From positions 1 through 42,675 of the forward strand of contig DASPNP010000009.1 of the NCBI GenBank assembly GCA_035626475.1: a DNA stretch of 42,675 nucleotides, read 5' to 3'. Positions within the stretch are counted from its first letter, which is position 1; the number at the start of each line of letters is the position of its first letter. Source of the DNA: DASPKT01 sp035626475 (GTDB taxonomy: Bacteria > Pseudomonadota > Alphaproteobacteria > Azospirillales > Azospirillaceae). The position numbers and the translations under genes are program-made. Shown piece after piece: positions 16,118-25,251 of the stretch. The notes beneath the pieces are model-generated. The model had not been told where the DNA came from and ran no database searches. It worked only from the letters and a program-made list of their open reading frames with translations.

Positions 16118-17230
16118 CTAGGCAGCTCTGAAATGCCACAACACGATCACCTTAAGGGTTCGGCTCGAGACGCCTTTAGCGACACTGGATGGCGGCGGAG
16201 CCGTGATAGTGGTCGACGCTTGGCCGATCAGGGGCGCATCCTTGAGCATGCTCTCAACCCAAGCGACGACCTCCGGGCTCGGCCCGGCCGTCTCGGAGCC
16301 TTCCACAGGGCCATCCGGCGGAACATGGACCCGCGTCTTGACCTCGATCGTAGGGGCCGCCCAATTGGGGACATAGAGCGTGCCAGCCTTCACATCGACC
16401 ACGGCCTGCGTACCTAGGCAAACCGCCTCAAGGGCTGGACCGAGCAGGGCACCCTTGCCCCGTACATAGTCCGACGACTGGTACGTGCCGGCCACATCGG
16501 CCACTTGCCCGGCGCCTTCCCTGGAAATGCTGGCTTCCACGCGACCACGGCAATTCTGCACGGGGAAATAGCGCCGGAACCGCGCCTCGGGCTCCTCCGT
16601 CGGCTCCTTCGGCTCGGTCTTCGCCTGGAATTGCCGCTCTACGCAACGCTCATACGCGTCACCGGTCTTGGAAGCGCAGGCGGCGCGTACCTCCTCCATG
16701 CTGGAGCCCGTTGCCGCACGCGCCGAAGTCCGGTGCTGCGACGCGAGTTCCTTACCAACGCGGCGCAGGCAAACCTCGTCGCCGGCGCACCCGTCCACGC
16801 GCTTCTGTATCTCTGCCGCTTGGGCCGCTCCCCCAACCCCCGGGGTATCGCCGGCGGACCTTCCTGCAGCGGCTTCGATTTTCCGGCGGCGGGCGTCGAC
16901 ATCGGTCGAGAACCGCTGCAGCCGCTCGGCGGTGCGCGGGTCCAGCATGTTGTACGCTTCTAGTGCGTCCCCGGCAGTCAGGGGAATTTCCAAGAAATAC
17001 CGTTCCTGGATCTGCGCCTTGCGCCAGTCCTGATCACGTTTCCAACTCTCCTCGCCGACCACGGTCACCTCGACGATGAGGGCCGGCTGGCCAGCGCCGG
17101 ACTTCGCTTCCGCCGCGTGCGCCAATAGGCATCCTGTGAGCAGCAACCCCCGAATCGCCCACTGCCGGAAGCCACCCCCCTCTTCTGTCCGCGCAGACAT
17201 GCTCCGGTGGTCCCTCTTAGGCCGCGCCAT
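16118..17230 (-). CDS. Exported Cys-containing protein of unknown function
   Basis: Not recognised as a known family. Start ATG 17230 follows GGGGAGAGTGG; ATG 17200 is an alternative. The product is 370 residues with a Sec-type signal peptide (hydrophobic core AIRGLLLTGCLLAHAAEA, cleavage probably after AEA). The mature part starts with a possible small beta domain (ALIVEVTVVGEESW) and then an acidic/basic helical middle. Six cysteines follow in the pattern C-x5-C, C-x9-C, C, C, which could form disulfides in the periplasm. It starts 16 bases after the chemoreceptor stop on the same strand, so the two are surely co-transcribed. A role next to the receptor's periplasmic sensor is plausible but unproven. 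Confidence 0.7.
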   Translation of the reverse strand: MARPKRDHRSMSARTEEGGGFRQWAIRGLLLTGCLLAHAAEAKSGAGQPALIVEVTVVGEESWKRDQDWRKAQIQERYFLEIPLTAGDALEAYNMLDPRTAERLQRFSTDVDARRRKIEAAAGRSAGDTPGVGGAAQAAEIQKRVDGCAGDEVCLRRVGKELASQHRTSARAATGSSMEEVRAACASKTGDAYERCVERQFQAKTEPKEPTEEPEARFRRYFPVQNCRGRVEASISREGAGQVADVAGTYQSSDYVRGKGALLGPALEAVCLGTQAVVDVKAGTLYVPNWAAPTIEVKTRVHVPPDGPVEGSETAGPSPEVVAWVESMLKDAPLIGQASTTITAPPPSSVAKGVSSRTLKVIVLWHFRAA

Positions 17231-17246
17231 ATTTCCACTCTCCCCT

Positions 17247-19064
17247 TCAGGCCGCATGTGACATGCCAGCCAACTCACGAATCTTGGCCAAGAAGCTCTC
17301 GACCTCGGCGGCCAGCGCATTGGTGTTCGATGTCACGGTCGACGTCGCGTCGGACACGCGCTGGGCACGCCAGCCCGTGTCGGATACCGCACCGCCGACA
17401 TCCTCCATCTCCTCGGTCACGGTGCGGGTGCCGGCGGACGCCTGCAGCATGCTGTTGGAGATTTCGCGGGTCACCGCGTTCTGCTCCTCGATAGCGCCGG
17501 CGATCGCGACGACAACGTCGCTGACACTGTCCACCTTGGTCGCCACGGACCGGAGACCGCGGACAGCGTCGGTAATGGCAAGCCGGATGCCGGACACTTG
17601 GGCCGCAACCTCCTCGGTGGCCCGACCGGTCTGAGCCGCCAAGCTCTTGACCTCGGTGGCGACGACAGCGAAGCCCCGCCCCGCGACGCCTGCCCGCGCG
17701 GCCTCAATGGTGGCGTTGAGCGCCAGCAGGTTGGTTTGCCGCGCGATCACGCTGATCATTTCGGCGATCTCTCCGACCCGGTCGGCCGCCGTCTGGAGCG
17801 CCAGAATGTCATGGTTGGTACGTTGCGACTCCTCAGCCGCCTCACCGACGAGCCTGGAGGAATGGGCGGCGTTGCGGCCGATTTCCGCGATCGACCCCGA
17901 AAGCTGCTCCGAGGCGGCCGAGACAGCCTGCACATTGGCTGCCATCTGGGCGGCGGCGGACAGAACCGAGCCCGCCTGGCCCTTGGCTTTCTCCGCAATC
18001 TGGCTCATCTCGCCCGCTTCGTCGCGCATGGACGCCACGGCCGCAGAGACGCTCGTCAGGTTTGTCAGGACCTTCCGCTCGAAATCCGCCGCGAGGGCGG
18101 AAAGCATGTCCCGACGGTCCATCTCCGCGCGCACCCTCTCCCGGCGCTGCTCCTCGTCCAGCCGACCGACCTTGAGCGCGTTCTCTCGGAAGACGTGGAG
18201 CGATTCCACGATCATGCCGAGTTCGTCACCGCGCTTCAGCCCGTCCAGCCCCACGTCTAGATCCTGTTGGGCCAGGCGCCGCGTCACCATCGCGATGGTC
18301 AGGATCGAACGCCGAAGCGCGAGGCCGATCACAGCGGAAAGGGCGAGCAGGCCCAGGCAGGTCGCCACCTCAGCCCAAAGGAAGGCCGCCTGTTCCTCAA
18401 TGGCGGTCGTAACCGCCATCGACGCCTGCTCCTGGCTGCGCCCGACCTCCTGCGTGACGAGGCGGTTCAGGTCCGCCGCCACCTTTTCGTAGGTCGCCTG
18501 GAATGGCTCCAAGAACGAAACCGCGCTCTGAAAGTCGACGGAGAGCATCGTGGAAACCCAAACCACGGCGCCGCGGAACTCGACCAGCTTGTCCTCGATG
18601 CCCGAGAGCGTCCCGACCGCGTGGGTGTCGATCGGCTCGGCCCTGAAAGCCTTGATGTCGGCGATCAGCAGATCGAGCTTGGCCAGCACCGGATCAAGGG
18701 AAGTCCCTTCGTTTCCCATGCTCTTGGCGGTGAGCGCCACATATAAGCTGCCATTCACGTCCCGGAGCTGCCCCGCCATGGAAGAGAGCCGCGCCGCGTG
18801 GGCGACACTCCGGCTGAGTTCGGGGATGGTGCCCTCGGCCAGGGCGTTGATCGTGTTGTTCCCCCACAGGAACTGGAACACCATGAGAGCGACGGCGATC
18901 AGGGGCAGGGTGGCAAGCTTGAAGGCGATGGGCCAATCCGAATAACGGAGCGCCAGCCCGCCCCATCGGGACATGGCAGCGCCAAGGAGACCCGAAACCT
19001 CTGAGGGCGGGGATGTCGGCACCGAGGTGCCGAGAGCGATGGTGGACATGGACGTGTCAGGCAT
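17247..19064 (-). CDS. Methyl-accepting chemotaxis protein
   Basis: A chemoreceptor that signals through CheA/CheW; 605 residues from ATG 19064 (preceded by AGGGGGGG). Transmembrane helix 1 lies at about 46-66 and helix 2 at about 228-250. They flank a helical periplasmic sensor with the motif VDFQSAVSFLEPFQATYEKV. A HAMP segment follows (RRLAQQDLDVGLDGLKRGDE), then the signalling domain. Its hairpin tip at about 430-475 reads VIARQTNLLALNATIEAARA and GRGFAVVATEVKSLAAQT. There is no C-terminal CheR-binding pentapeptide; it ends in GMSHAA. The sensor motif recurs in the hybrid kinase at 22990-25251. Ligand unknown. Confidence 0.92.
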   Translation of the reverse strand: MPDTSMSTIALGTSVPTSPPSEVSGLLGAAMSRWGGLALRYSDWPIAFKLATLPLIAVALMVFQFLWGNNTINALAEGTIPELSRSVAHAARLSSMAGQLRDVNGSLYVALTAKSMGNEGTSLDPVLAKLDLLIADIKAFRAEPIDTHAVGTLSGIEDKLVEFRGAVVWVSTMLSVDFQSAVSFLEPFQATYEKVAADLNRLVTQEVGRSQEQASMAVTTAIEEQAAFLWAEVATCLGLLALSAVIGLALRRSILTIAMVTRRLAQQDLDVGLDGLKRGDELGMIVESLHVFRENALKVGRLDEEQRRERVRAEMDRRDMLSALAADFERKVLTNLTSVSAAVASMRDEAGEMSQIAEKAKGQAGSVLSAAAQMAANVQAVSAASEQLSGSIAEIGRNAAHSSRLVGEAAEESQRTNHDILALQTAADRVGEIAEMISVIARQTNLLALNATIEAARAGVAGRGFAVVATEVKSLAAQTGRATEEVAAQVSGIRLAITDAVRGLRSVATKVDSVSDVVVAIAGAIEEQNAVTREISNSMLQASAGTRTVTEEMEDVGGAVSDTGWRAQRVSDATSTVTSNTNALAAEVESFLAKIRELAGMSHAA

Positions 19065-19465
19065 GCTGCCCCCCCTGGTGCGGTACGCTGCGGAATTGTC
19101 CGGACATGGGATTGGGCTTCGATGGCCCCGATTACGCTTCCATGCCTCTGGCGGGTCGAGCAATCAAAGGCCGCAGGGCAGGCGCGATCACAGAACTTAA
19201 AGCTTACACGCGAGAAAAACCTGTAAAAAAATTTGAAAAATCTCTGCTCATGCTTGATGGATGCGTATGTTAATTTGCCAGCGCTCTCGCTATTCGTGCT
19301 TATCGGCATTTTTAAGATTTCTTCACAACCTCCCATACCCGCATTGCCTAGTATGCCTTCCAAAGGAGCTACGACGTTCGATAGTATCGGGGCGGTCGAG
19401 GATTGCTGGTCGCCTGCGGCTGTCGAGCGGAGTGGTGCGGAACAACCATTGGGGCGAGAACGGGA
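19065..19465. promoter_or_regulatory. Divergent AT-rich intergenic region between chemoreceptor and YfiR-like operon
   Basis: No gene is visible in these 401 bases. Around 19195-19340 the sequence is markedly AT-rich for this genome (runs such as GTAAAAAAATTTGAAAAAT). It must carry promoters for the leftward chemoreceptor and the rightward YfiR-like/TonB genes. I could not pick convincing -35/-10 pairs. Divergence from a single short region suggests joint control of the two transcription units. Confidence 0.45.
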
Positions 19466-19999
19466 ATGAGGGCAACCCAAAGGCCGGGGATGGTGGCCGC
19501 CGTGGTGCTTACGGCAGGCGCCGTCAGCATCGCAACGGCAGGCATCGCTGCCGCAGCGACGACGCAGAAGGACCTGCAGATCATCGGACGAATGGTCGGA
19601 TTCTTCGACCCACCGATGGCCGGCCAAGTTCCCGTGGGGATCGTCTATGACGCCGCGGGCAAGAGCGAGGCAGAGGCTCTGGTGACGCAGATGGGCACCG
19701 GCTTCGTGGCCGGCTCGGTGACGCTGGTTCCGAGGCTGGTCCCCGCCGGCGATGCCGCGGCGTCCGGCCTCAAGATGCTGCTTCTCACCGGCACCGGGGC
19801 GAACCCCGGATTGGTGGAAGCTGTCGCCGGCAAGGGAATCCTGATCGTGTCTACGCTGCCGGGCTGCGCGGATACCGCCGGATGCATCGTCAGCGTCCAG
19901 AGCGAGCCCAAGGTGGAGATCACGATGAACCGCGCCGCGGCAGAGGCCACGGGAGTGAAGGTCGGCTCGGCCTTCCGCATGATGATCAAGGAGCGCTGA
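19466..19999 (+). CDS. YfiR-like (DUF4154-type) periplasmic protein
   Basis: A small exported protein of 177 residues from ATG 19466. The signal peptide MVAAVVLTAGAVSIATAGIA ends near AAA. The mature part has the order seen in YfiR-like proteins: KDLQIIGRMVGFFDPP, then PVGIVYD, a central LKMLLLTGTG, KGILIVST, and SEPKVEITMNRAAAEATGV near the end. In Pseudomonas, YfiR is a periplasmic repressor of a diguanylate cyclase. In alphaproteobacteria similar proteins precede TonB receptors and sensor kinases. It lies 21 bases before the TonB receptor start, clearly in one operon. No YfiN-like cyclase is nearby, so the partner may instead be the receptor or kinase. Two cysteines (GCADTAGC) may form a disulfide. 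Confidence 0.75.
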   Translation: MRATQRPGMVAAVVLTAGAVSIATAGIAAAATTQKDLQIIGRMVGFFDPPMAGQVPVGIVYDAAGKSEAEALVTQMGTGFVAGSVTLVPRLVPAGDAAASGLKMLLLTGTGANPGLVEAVAGKGILIVSTLPGCADTAGCIVSVQSEPKVEITMNRAAAEATGVKVGSAFRMMIKER

Positions 20000-20020
20000 G
20001 CCATGCGCCAGGAGATTTCT

Positions 20021-22066
20021 ATGAACGGCCGTCTGCGCACGCTTCTCGGGGGAACCGCCCTGCTGGCCCTGGGATGCGGCTCGGCGTCAGCGCAAGCCAT
20101 CGATTACGGAAGCCTGCAGCAGCTCTTCGGCGAACCGGTGACCACCAGCGCCATCGGAAAGCCGCAACGCGTGTCCGACGTTCCCGCCACTATGCAGATC
20201 ATCTCGGGCGAGGAGGTGCGCCGCTCCGGCGCCTACACCATCCCACAGGTGCTGAACCGCGTGGCCGGCGTTTTCGTCATGAACACCGGTACGGGAACCG
20301 AGTCCGTCAGCATGCGGGGCTACAACGTTCCCGCCGGCAGCCGCATTCTCGTCATGGTCAACGGCCGCCATACCTTCTCTGACGATATCTACACCACGAC
20401 TTGGCCCAGCATCCCCGTCGAGATGGATGACATCCAGCAGATCGAAGTGATCAAGGGTCCGGCGGGAGCCATGTTCGGCTTCAACGCCCTATTGGGCGTC
20501 ATCAACATCATCACCAAGAATCCGCGGCTAACCGAAGGCGACACGGCCACCGTTCGTGCAGGTAACATGGATTACCGCCAGCTGTCGGTCAGCAAGACGC
20601 TGAAGCTGTCCGACGCGGCCGGCATTCGCCTCTCGGCCGGGCTTACCGAGAGCGACCAGTTCAAGTACCCGGAGATCATCGGCGGGCCGTCTTTCCTGAC
20701 CGACAACGCTAACCGGTTCATCACGGCATCCCAGGCTGAACGGCAGTCCGTTGCCGGCGACCTCGCCTGGGCCCTTCTTCCCGGCACCGAGCTGCGGGTC
20801 GAGGCAAGCTGGAACGACAAGAAGGGAAGCTGGATGTGGCAGCCCTGGCTGCCCGTCTACGAGGACCGCGAGACCTGGTCCCTGCGTTCCGCCATCTCGT
20901 CGGACAGCGCCATCGGCCTTCTGAACCTGACGGCCTACACGAATTCCCAGTCGCTGGGCTTCAAGACCGCGTTCGAAGGTGACCTTCTACTGAAGTACAC
21001 CAACGACACGTACGTTCTGCGCGCCGACGACACTGTCAAGTTGAACGAGAGCCACACGGTGCGCGCCGCCTTCGAATACCGGCGCGCCACCGGAAAGGGC
21101 ATTGAGTTTGGACCGCCCGGCGCCACGGTGAACCACGAGATCTTCGCCGCCAGCGGCATGTGGAACTGGGACGTCACGCCGACGGTCACGCTCACGAACG
21201 CCGTCCGCATCGACCGCGCGCGGCAGTGGCGCTCCGGACCGATGATCCGATACGCCAACCTGACCAACGATGACTATCGTCGTGTCGATTATGAGCCCTC
21301 CTTCAATTCTTACCTCTCGTGGCGGCCGACCGCAGTCGACTCCATCCGTCTCACGGCGGGCAAGGCCGTCCAGACTGCATCCATGATGAAAGGCGCGCTG
21401 CAGTCGCCAGGCGACTTCACGGTCTTTCTGGGCACGCCCTCGATCGAGAAGAATCATACGAACACGGCATTGGAACTCGCCTATGACCGGAGGATCGACG
21501 CGATCGGCGGCGGCTTCCGGGCGTCGGTTTGGCGTCAGTATGCCGAGGGCAATATCGGCTTCTCCAGCTTCCCCGACGACCCGAACTCGCTGCCCCTGAT
21601 TTTCCGCGTTGTGAAGGAAGGCGACACCGAACTAACCGGCTTGGAGCTGGAGCTGACGGGCCGCGTCCAGGAGAATTGGAACTGGTCCGTCAACTATGGC
21701 TGGATCGATGAGAACGACGACCTGACGATGCTGAATTTTGGTGGGCAGACCATCAACTTCCACCAGGGTGCGCAGCGGGGTGTCAACCCCAAGCACAAGA
21801 TCGGTGCCGCCGTCGCCTACACGTCGGGCCCATGGGACCTGTCCACCAACATCGTCTACAACAGCGGATACTTCGCCTATGGCCCGGCGTCGCCGGAGCG
21901 GTACGCGATCCCCGCCTTCGTGGAGCTCAACGGGCGGCTGGCCTATAGCCTGAACAGCTGGGCGACCGTGTCGCTCGATGGATACAATCTTGTGGACGAG
22001 CACCTTGAGGCCAGCGGCCTCAAGGTCGGGTCGAGATACTCGGTTAGCCTCCAGTTCCGCTTCTGA
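20021..22066 (+). CDS. TonB-dependent outer-membrane receptor
   Basis: A 22-stranded outer-membrane transporter of 681 residues. I prefer ATG 20021, with AGGAG 6 bases before it, over ATG 20003. A signal peptide (LLGGTALLALGCGSASAQA) is followed by a plug domain at about 35-160: VPATMQIISGEEVRRSGAYT, VLNRVAGVFV, MRGYNVPAG and IEVIKGPAGAMFGFNALLGV. The beta-barrel follows and ends in the expected terminal Phe (SVSLQFRF). The short stretch before the plug (LQQLFGEPVTTSAIGK) could hold the TonB box but does not fit a strict consensus. The substrate cannot be read; the barrel resembles the group with siderophore, cobalamin and colicin receptors. It is in the operon with the YfiR-like gene and upstream of a two-component pair. 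Confidence 0.92.
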   Translation: MNGRLRTLLGGTALLALGCGSASAQAIDYGSLQQLFGEPVTTSAIGKPQRVSDVPATMQIISGEEVRRSGAYTIPQVLNRVAGVFVMNTGTGTESVSMRGYNVPAGSRILVMVNGRHTFSDDIYTTTWPSIPVEMDDIQQIEVIKGPAGAMFGFNALLGVINIITKNPRLTEGDTATVRAGNMDYRQLSVSKTLKLSDAAGIRLSAGLTESDQFKYPEIIGGPSFLTDNANRFITASQAERQSVAGDLAWALLPGTELRVEASWNDKKGSWMWQPWLPVYEDRETWSLRSAISSDSAIGLLNLTAYTNSQSLGFKTAFEGDLLLKYTNDTYVLRADDTVKLNESHTVRAAFEYRRATGKGIEFGPPGATVNHEIFAASGMWNWDVTPTVTLTNAVRIDRARQWRSGPMIRYANLTNDDYRRVDYEPSFNSYLSWRPTAVDSIRLTAGKAVQTASMMKGALQSPGDFTVFLGTPSIEKNHTNTALELAYDRRIDAIGGGFRASVWRQYAEGNIGFSSFPDDPNSLPLIFRVVKEGDTELTGLELELTGRVQENWNWSVNYGWIDENDDLTMLNFGGQTINFHQGAQRGVNPKHKIGAAVAYTSGPWDLSTNIVYNSGYFAYGPASPERYAIPAFVELNGRLAYSLNSWATVSLDGYNLVDEHLEASGLKVGSRYSVSLQFRF

Positions 22067-22079
22067 GCGGACGGAGGCT

Positions 22080-22113
22080 GGGGCGCGGCCGGCCCCCCGC
22101 CCGGCCGCGCCCC
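22080..22113 (+). terminator. Strong GC hairpin after the TonB receptor gene
   Basis: A perfect 13-base stem (GGGGCGCGGCCGG with CCGGCCGCGCCCC) and an 8-base C-rich loop lie 13 bases after the receptor stop. The following TCCCATGTTT is only weakly T-rich, so termination may be partial. It separates the receptor from the response regulator gene, which would need its own promoter or read-through. Confidence 0.7.
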
Positions 22114-22218
22114 TCCCATGTTTCACTTGACCGTAAGATTTGGGATGTAAGACCCTTGTTCAGGCAGAGATCAGAAATGCGCAGTATCACTGCCCTGCGG
22201 GTTCAGAAGAGTACATCC

Positions 22219-22947
22219 ATGGCGAACGGCTCGATCCTGCTGGTGGACGACGATCCGATCCTGTCGGAGATGTTGGCCGCATGCTTGGTGGAGCGCGGCT
22301 ATGACATCTCCTGCACGGGCAGCCTGGCCGAAGCCCGCGCGGCCCTGGCCCTGAAGCGGCCCGACATCGTGCTTCTGGATATGGAGTTGCCCGACGGTTC
22401 TGGCCTCAGCCTCATCCCCGATCTTGGTGCCGATGCCTCGCTCGGCATCATCATGGTCACGCGACACGGTTCGCCGGCTGACCGGGCGAAGGGGCTGGAG
22501 ACTGGAGCCGACGACTATATCGCCAAACCCTACGATCCAGGCGAGATGCTTGCCCGGGTGAGCGCCCTGATGCGCCGCTTGAACATGAGCAAGAAGTCGG
22601 ACGCCTCGACGCACGCATTCCGGTTCGACGGCTGGGCGATCGACGAAAGCAGGCGCGCGCTGGTGTCGCAGGTCGGCGAGGAGATTCCCCTGACCCGCAG
22701 CGAGTTCATCATCCTGATGGCTTTGGCTAGGAACGCAAACCGGATCATGAGCCGCCAGGAGATCATGGAGGAGGCGAACCGGCACTGGAACCCGACAGAT
22801 CGCACCGTCGATGTGCTCATCGGCCGAATCCGCCGTAAGATCATGTCCCTGGCCAGCGACGATCCCTTCGTCACCGTCTACGGGGCCGGCTACATCTTCA
22901 AACCCGGCGACCAACGGAACTCCGGTGTCGGCGCGACGACCCATTGA
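22219..22947 (+). CDS. OmpR-family response regulator
   Basis: A transcription factor of 242 residues. The receiver domain (1-120) shows the acidic cluster Asp10-Asp12, phospho-acceptor Asp54 (IVLLDMELPDG), Thr81 and Lys103 (IAKPYD). The C-terminal winged helix (about 135-230) has EIPLTRSEFIILMALARN and HWNPTDRTVDVLIGRIRRKI. I choose ATG 22219, which starts MANGSILLVDDD and follows AGAAGAG. An ATG at 22177 is in frame but lacks a good ribosome site. The gene is 42 bases upstream of the hybrid kinase and is its likely partner. Likely targets are the neighbouring TonB, chemoreceptor and solute-binding operons, by inference only. Confidence 0.92.
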   Translation: MANGSILLVDDDPILSEMLAACLVERGYDISCTGSLAEARAALALKRPDIVLLDMELPDGSGLSLIPDLGADASLGIIMVTRHGSPADRAKGLETGADDYIAKPYDPGEMLARVSALMRRLNMSKKSDASTHAFRFDGWAIDESRRALVSQVGEEIPLTRSEFIILMALARNANRIMSRQEIMEEANRHWNPTDRTVDVLIGRIRRKIMSLASDDPFVTVYGAGYIFKPGDQRNSGVGATTH

Positions 22948-22989
22948 CGGAAAGCGGACAGGCGGCGGCTCGGCCTCTGGAGCGGCGTC

Positions 22990-25251
22990 ATGAACAGGTG
23001 GACCGACCGGATCACCGGGTCCGAAAGATGGAGCGGCGCCACCAGCTATCTTCTTCTCGCCGGCGTCCTGGCCATTCTGCTTCTGATCGAACTCGCGAGC
23101 GTCGCCTATGTCGAGCGCTCGTCGGACGCCGCCGAGTCCCTGCTGCGCGAGGATTTCGATCAGGCCGTCTCCGCCACGTCGCTGGCGCAATCCGTGCGCC
23201 AGGTTCATGGCCGGGTGTACCGGGCTCTCACCCTTAGAGCCGCCGCCGGAAGCGGCACCGCCTACAGCGAGGAGCTCGAGCGGGCGAAGGCCGAGCTCGA
23301 CCGTGTGTTCTCCAAAATCGAGCAGCTGAGAAGCGACCGCTCCAGCCCGGAGTTCGGGATGATTCTCGGTTCGTCTGCCACCGCACTTGAGGAATACTCC
23401 GAGGCACTGCGCTGGCTGAGGAATATGATGGAGGTCGATTTCGACGCGGCTGTCGGCTTCATTGAGCCTTTCGACGCCGTGTTCGACAATCTGGCGCGGC
23501 GTCTGGAACAGGTTGAGGTGGAAAGCCGGCTGGTGGCGCAGCGGCGCGTCTCCACCCTTTCGGACGCGGCGACCTGGACGATGACGGCCACTACCACCGG
23601 CATTGGCTTGGCGGCGCTACTGCTCGCGGCGGCGAGCTGGATCACGGGCTGGCGCCGTGCCAGGACACGCCTCCATACGGCGGCGCTGCAGCGGATGGTG
23701 GAACAGCGGACGGCGGAACTCCGGGCCATGTCGGTGAAAGCCGAGGCGGCGAGCAGCGCGAAGACGGAGTTCCTCGCATCCCTGGGACATGAGCTGAGGA
23801 CGCCTCTTCACGCCATGATGGGCATCCTCCAGCTCCTGAAGCGTATGCAAGGGCGGGATGCGCAGCATCGCTATCTGGCTGCGGCCGAGGAGGTCGGCGG
23901 AAGCTTCATGCAACTGCTCGACTCCTTACTGGATCTCGCCAGCGTCGAGGCGGGGGTGCTGTCCGTACAGGAAAGCACGTTCGACGTGACCGGATTGGTG
24001 GGCCGTGTCGTCGACCTGTTCCGGCCGGTCCTGGCGGAACGTGGCCTTCGGGTCGATTTTACGACGGAGCCTATTGGGCCACGTTGGGTGGTCGGCGACC
24101 CGAACCGGTTGCGCCAAGTCGTGGTCAATCTGGTTTCGAACGCCGCCAAGTTCACGGAACAGGGCCATGTGCTGGTGCGAGTGGAATGCTCGGGGAGTGG
24201 TGACATCCTTATCGCGGTCGAAGATAGCGGGCCCGGCATTCCGCAACACCTGCTCCCCACCCTGTTCCAGCGGTTCAGAAGGACCGTGCCAGGCCCGGCG
24301 CGCCGTACCGAAGGCCATGGCCTCGGGCTTTATCTATCGGCCCGCCTTGTGGAAGCAATGGGTGGCGCAATCTGGGCGGAGAGCGCGGAGGGGGTTGGAT
24401 CAACCTTCCGCGTCCGGTTGCGGTTGCCTCCCACCACCGAACCGGCGAGGCACCCTGGCGTCGGAGCGGCTTGCCGAATACTTGTGATCGAAGACGTGCC
24501 ACTCAGCGCGGAGATATTGTCGACGATCCTTGCCGACGATGGTCACGCGGTGACCGTCGCCCATTCAGCGGCCGAGGCCCGTGCGGCTTGCTGGCGGTCC
24601 GACTTCGACGTCGCCGTCACTGATCTGGAGTTGCCCGACGCGGACGGAGTCGCCCTGATCGGTGAGCTGACGGGGTGCTATCCGCGTATGCGGCTGTTGG
24701 CGGTATCCGCCGCTTACGCAGCCCGGGGCCCCGCCGCCATCGCGGCGGGAGCCGCTGATTTCCTATCCAAGCCAATCGATTTCGACAAACTGCGGCGTCT
24801 GATCAATTCATCGGTACACGGTGAAACGTCGCTCGACGACCCCGGGGAGGCCGGGCCGGCAGGCGGTGAGCAGGGCGGAGTGAATCTGCCGCACGCCGAG
24901 CGCTGGCAAGCGATGGTCGGCCCCGCCTTCTTCCGGAAGAAGCTATCGCAATTCGGGACAATGGCGGGCGGCTTCCTGGAGGAGATCAAGGTGGCGGCCG
25001 CGCGGAACGATGCAGACGCCGTGGCCCGCGCCGCGCATCGTGCCGCAGGCCACGTATCGACCTTTGGATGCACGGCGGCACTGTCTATCCTTTCCGCTAT
25101 CGAGGCCGACGCACGTGAGGGCAGGCTCGCCGGCATCGACGAGAGGCTCGCCGCGCTGGGACTGGTCCTGCGTCAGGCGATCAGCACGCTTGTCCGGATC
25201 TTCGGCGGTGATGCGCAGCTTCCGGACCTTAGCGGTCCATCCGGCGACTGA
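22990..25251 (+). CDS. Hybrid sensor histidine kinase with receiver and HPt domains
   Basis: An inner-membrane kinase of 753 residues; GGAG lies 7 bases before ATG 22990. Two transmembrane helices (about 18-40 and 200-220) flank a helical periplasmic sensor with VDFDAAVGFIEPFDAVFDNL. A HisKA domain carries His267 (LGHELRTPL). An ATPase domain has VVNLVSNAAKF, EDSGPGIP and GHGLGLYL. A receiver has Asp545 (VTDLELPDADG). A C-terminal HPt domain has His683 in AHRAAGHVSTFG, where the usual HxxKG Lys is Ala. This is a full phosphorelay chain that could pass phosphate to the upstream OmpR regulator. The 3' end overlaps the convergent solute-binding gene by 23 bases. The sensor resembles that of the chemoreceptor at 17247-19064. 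Confidence 0.93.
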   Translation: MNRWTDRITGSERWSGATSYLLLAGVLAILLLIELASVAYVERSSDAAESLLREDFDQAVSATSLAQSVRQVHGRVYRALTLRAAAGSGTAYSEELERAKAELDRVFSKIEQLRSDRSSPEFGMILGSSATALEEYSEALRWLRNMMEVDFDAAVGFIEPFDAVFDNLARRLEQVEVESRLVAQRRVSTLSDAATWTMTATTTGIGLAALLLAAASWITGWRRARTRLHTAALQRMVEQRTAELRAMSVKAEAASSAKTEFLASLGHELRTPLHAMMGILQLLKRMQGRDAQHRYLAAAEEVGGSFMQLLDSLLDLASVEAGVLSVQESTFDVTGLVGRVVDLFRPVLAERGLRVDFTTEPIGPRWVVGDPNRLRQVVVNLVSNAAKFTEQGHVLVRVECSGSGDILIAVEDSGPGIPQHLLPTLFQRFRRTVPGPARRTEGHGLGLYLSARLVEAMGGAIWAESAEGVGSTFRVRLRLPPTTEPARHPGVGAACRILVIEDVPLSAEILSTILADDGHAVTVAHSAAEARAACWRSDFDVAVTDLELPDADGVALIGELTGCYPRMRLLAVSAAYAARGPAAIAAGAADFLSKPIDFDKLRRLINSSVHGETSLDDPGEAGPAGGEQGGVNLPHAERWQAMVGPAFFRKKLSQFGTMAGGFLEEIKVAAARNDADAVARAAHRAAGHVSTFGCTAALSILSAIEADAREGRLAGIDERLAALGLVLRQAISTLVRIFGGDAQLPDLSGPSGD

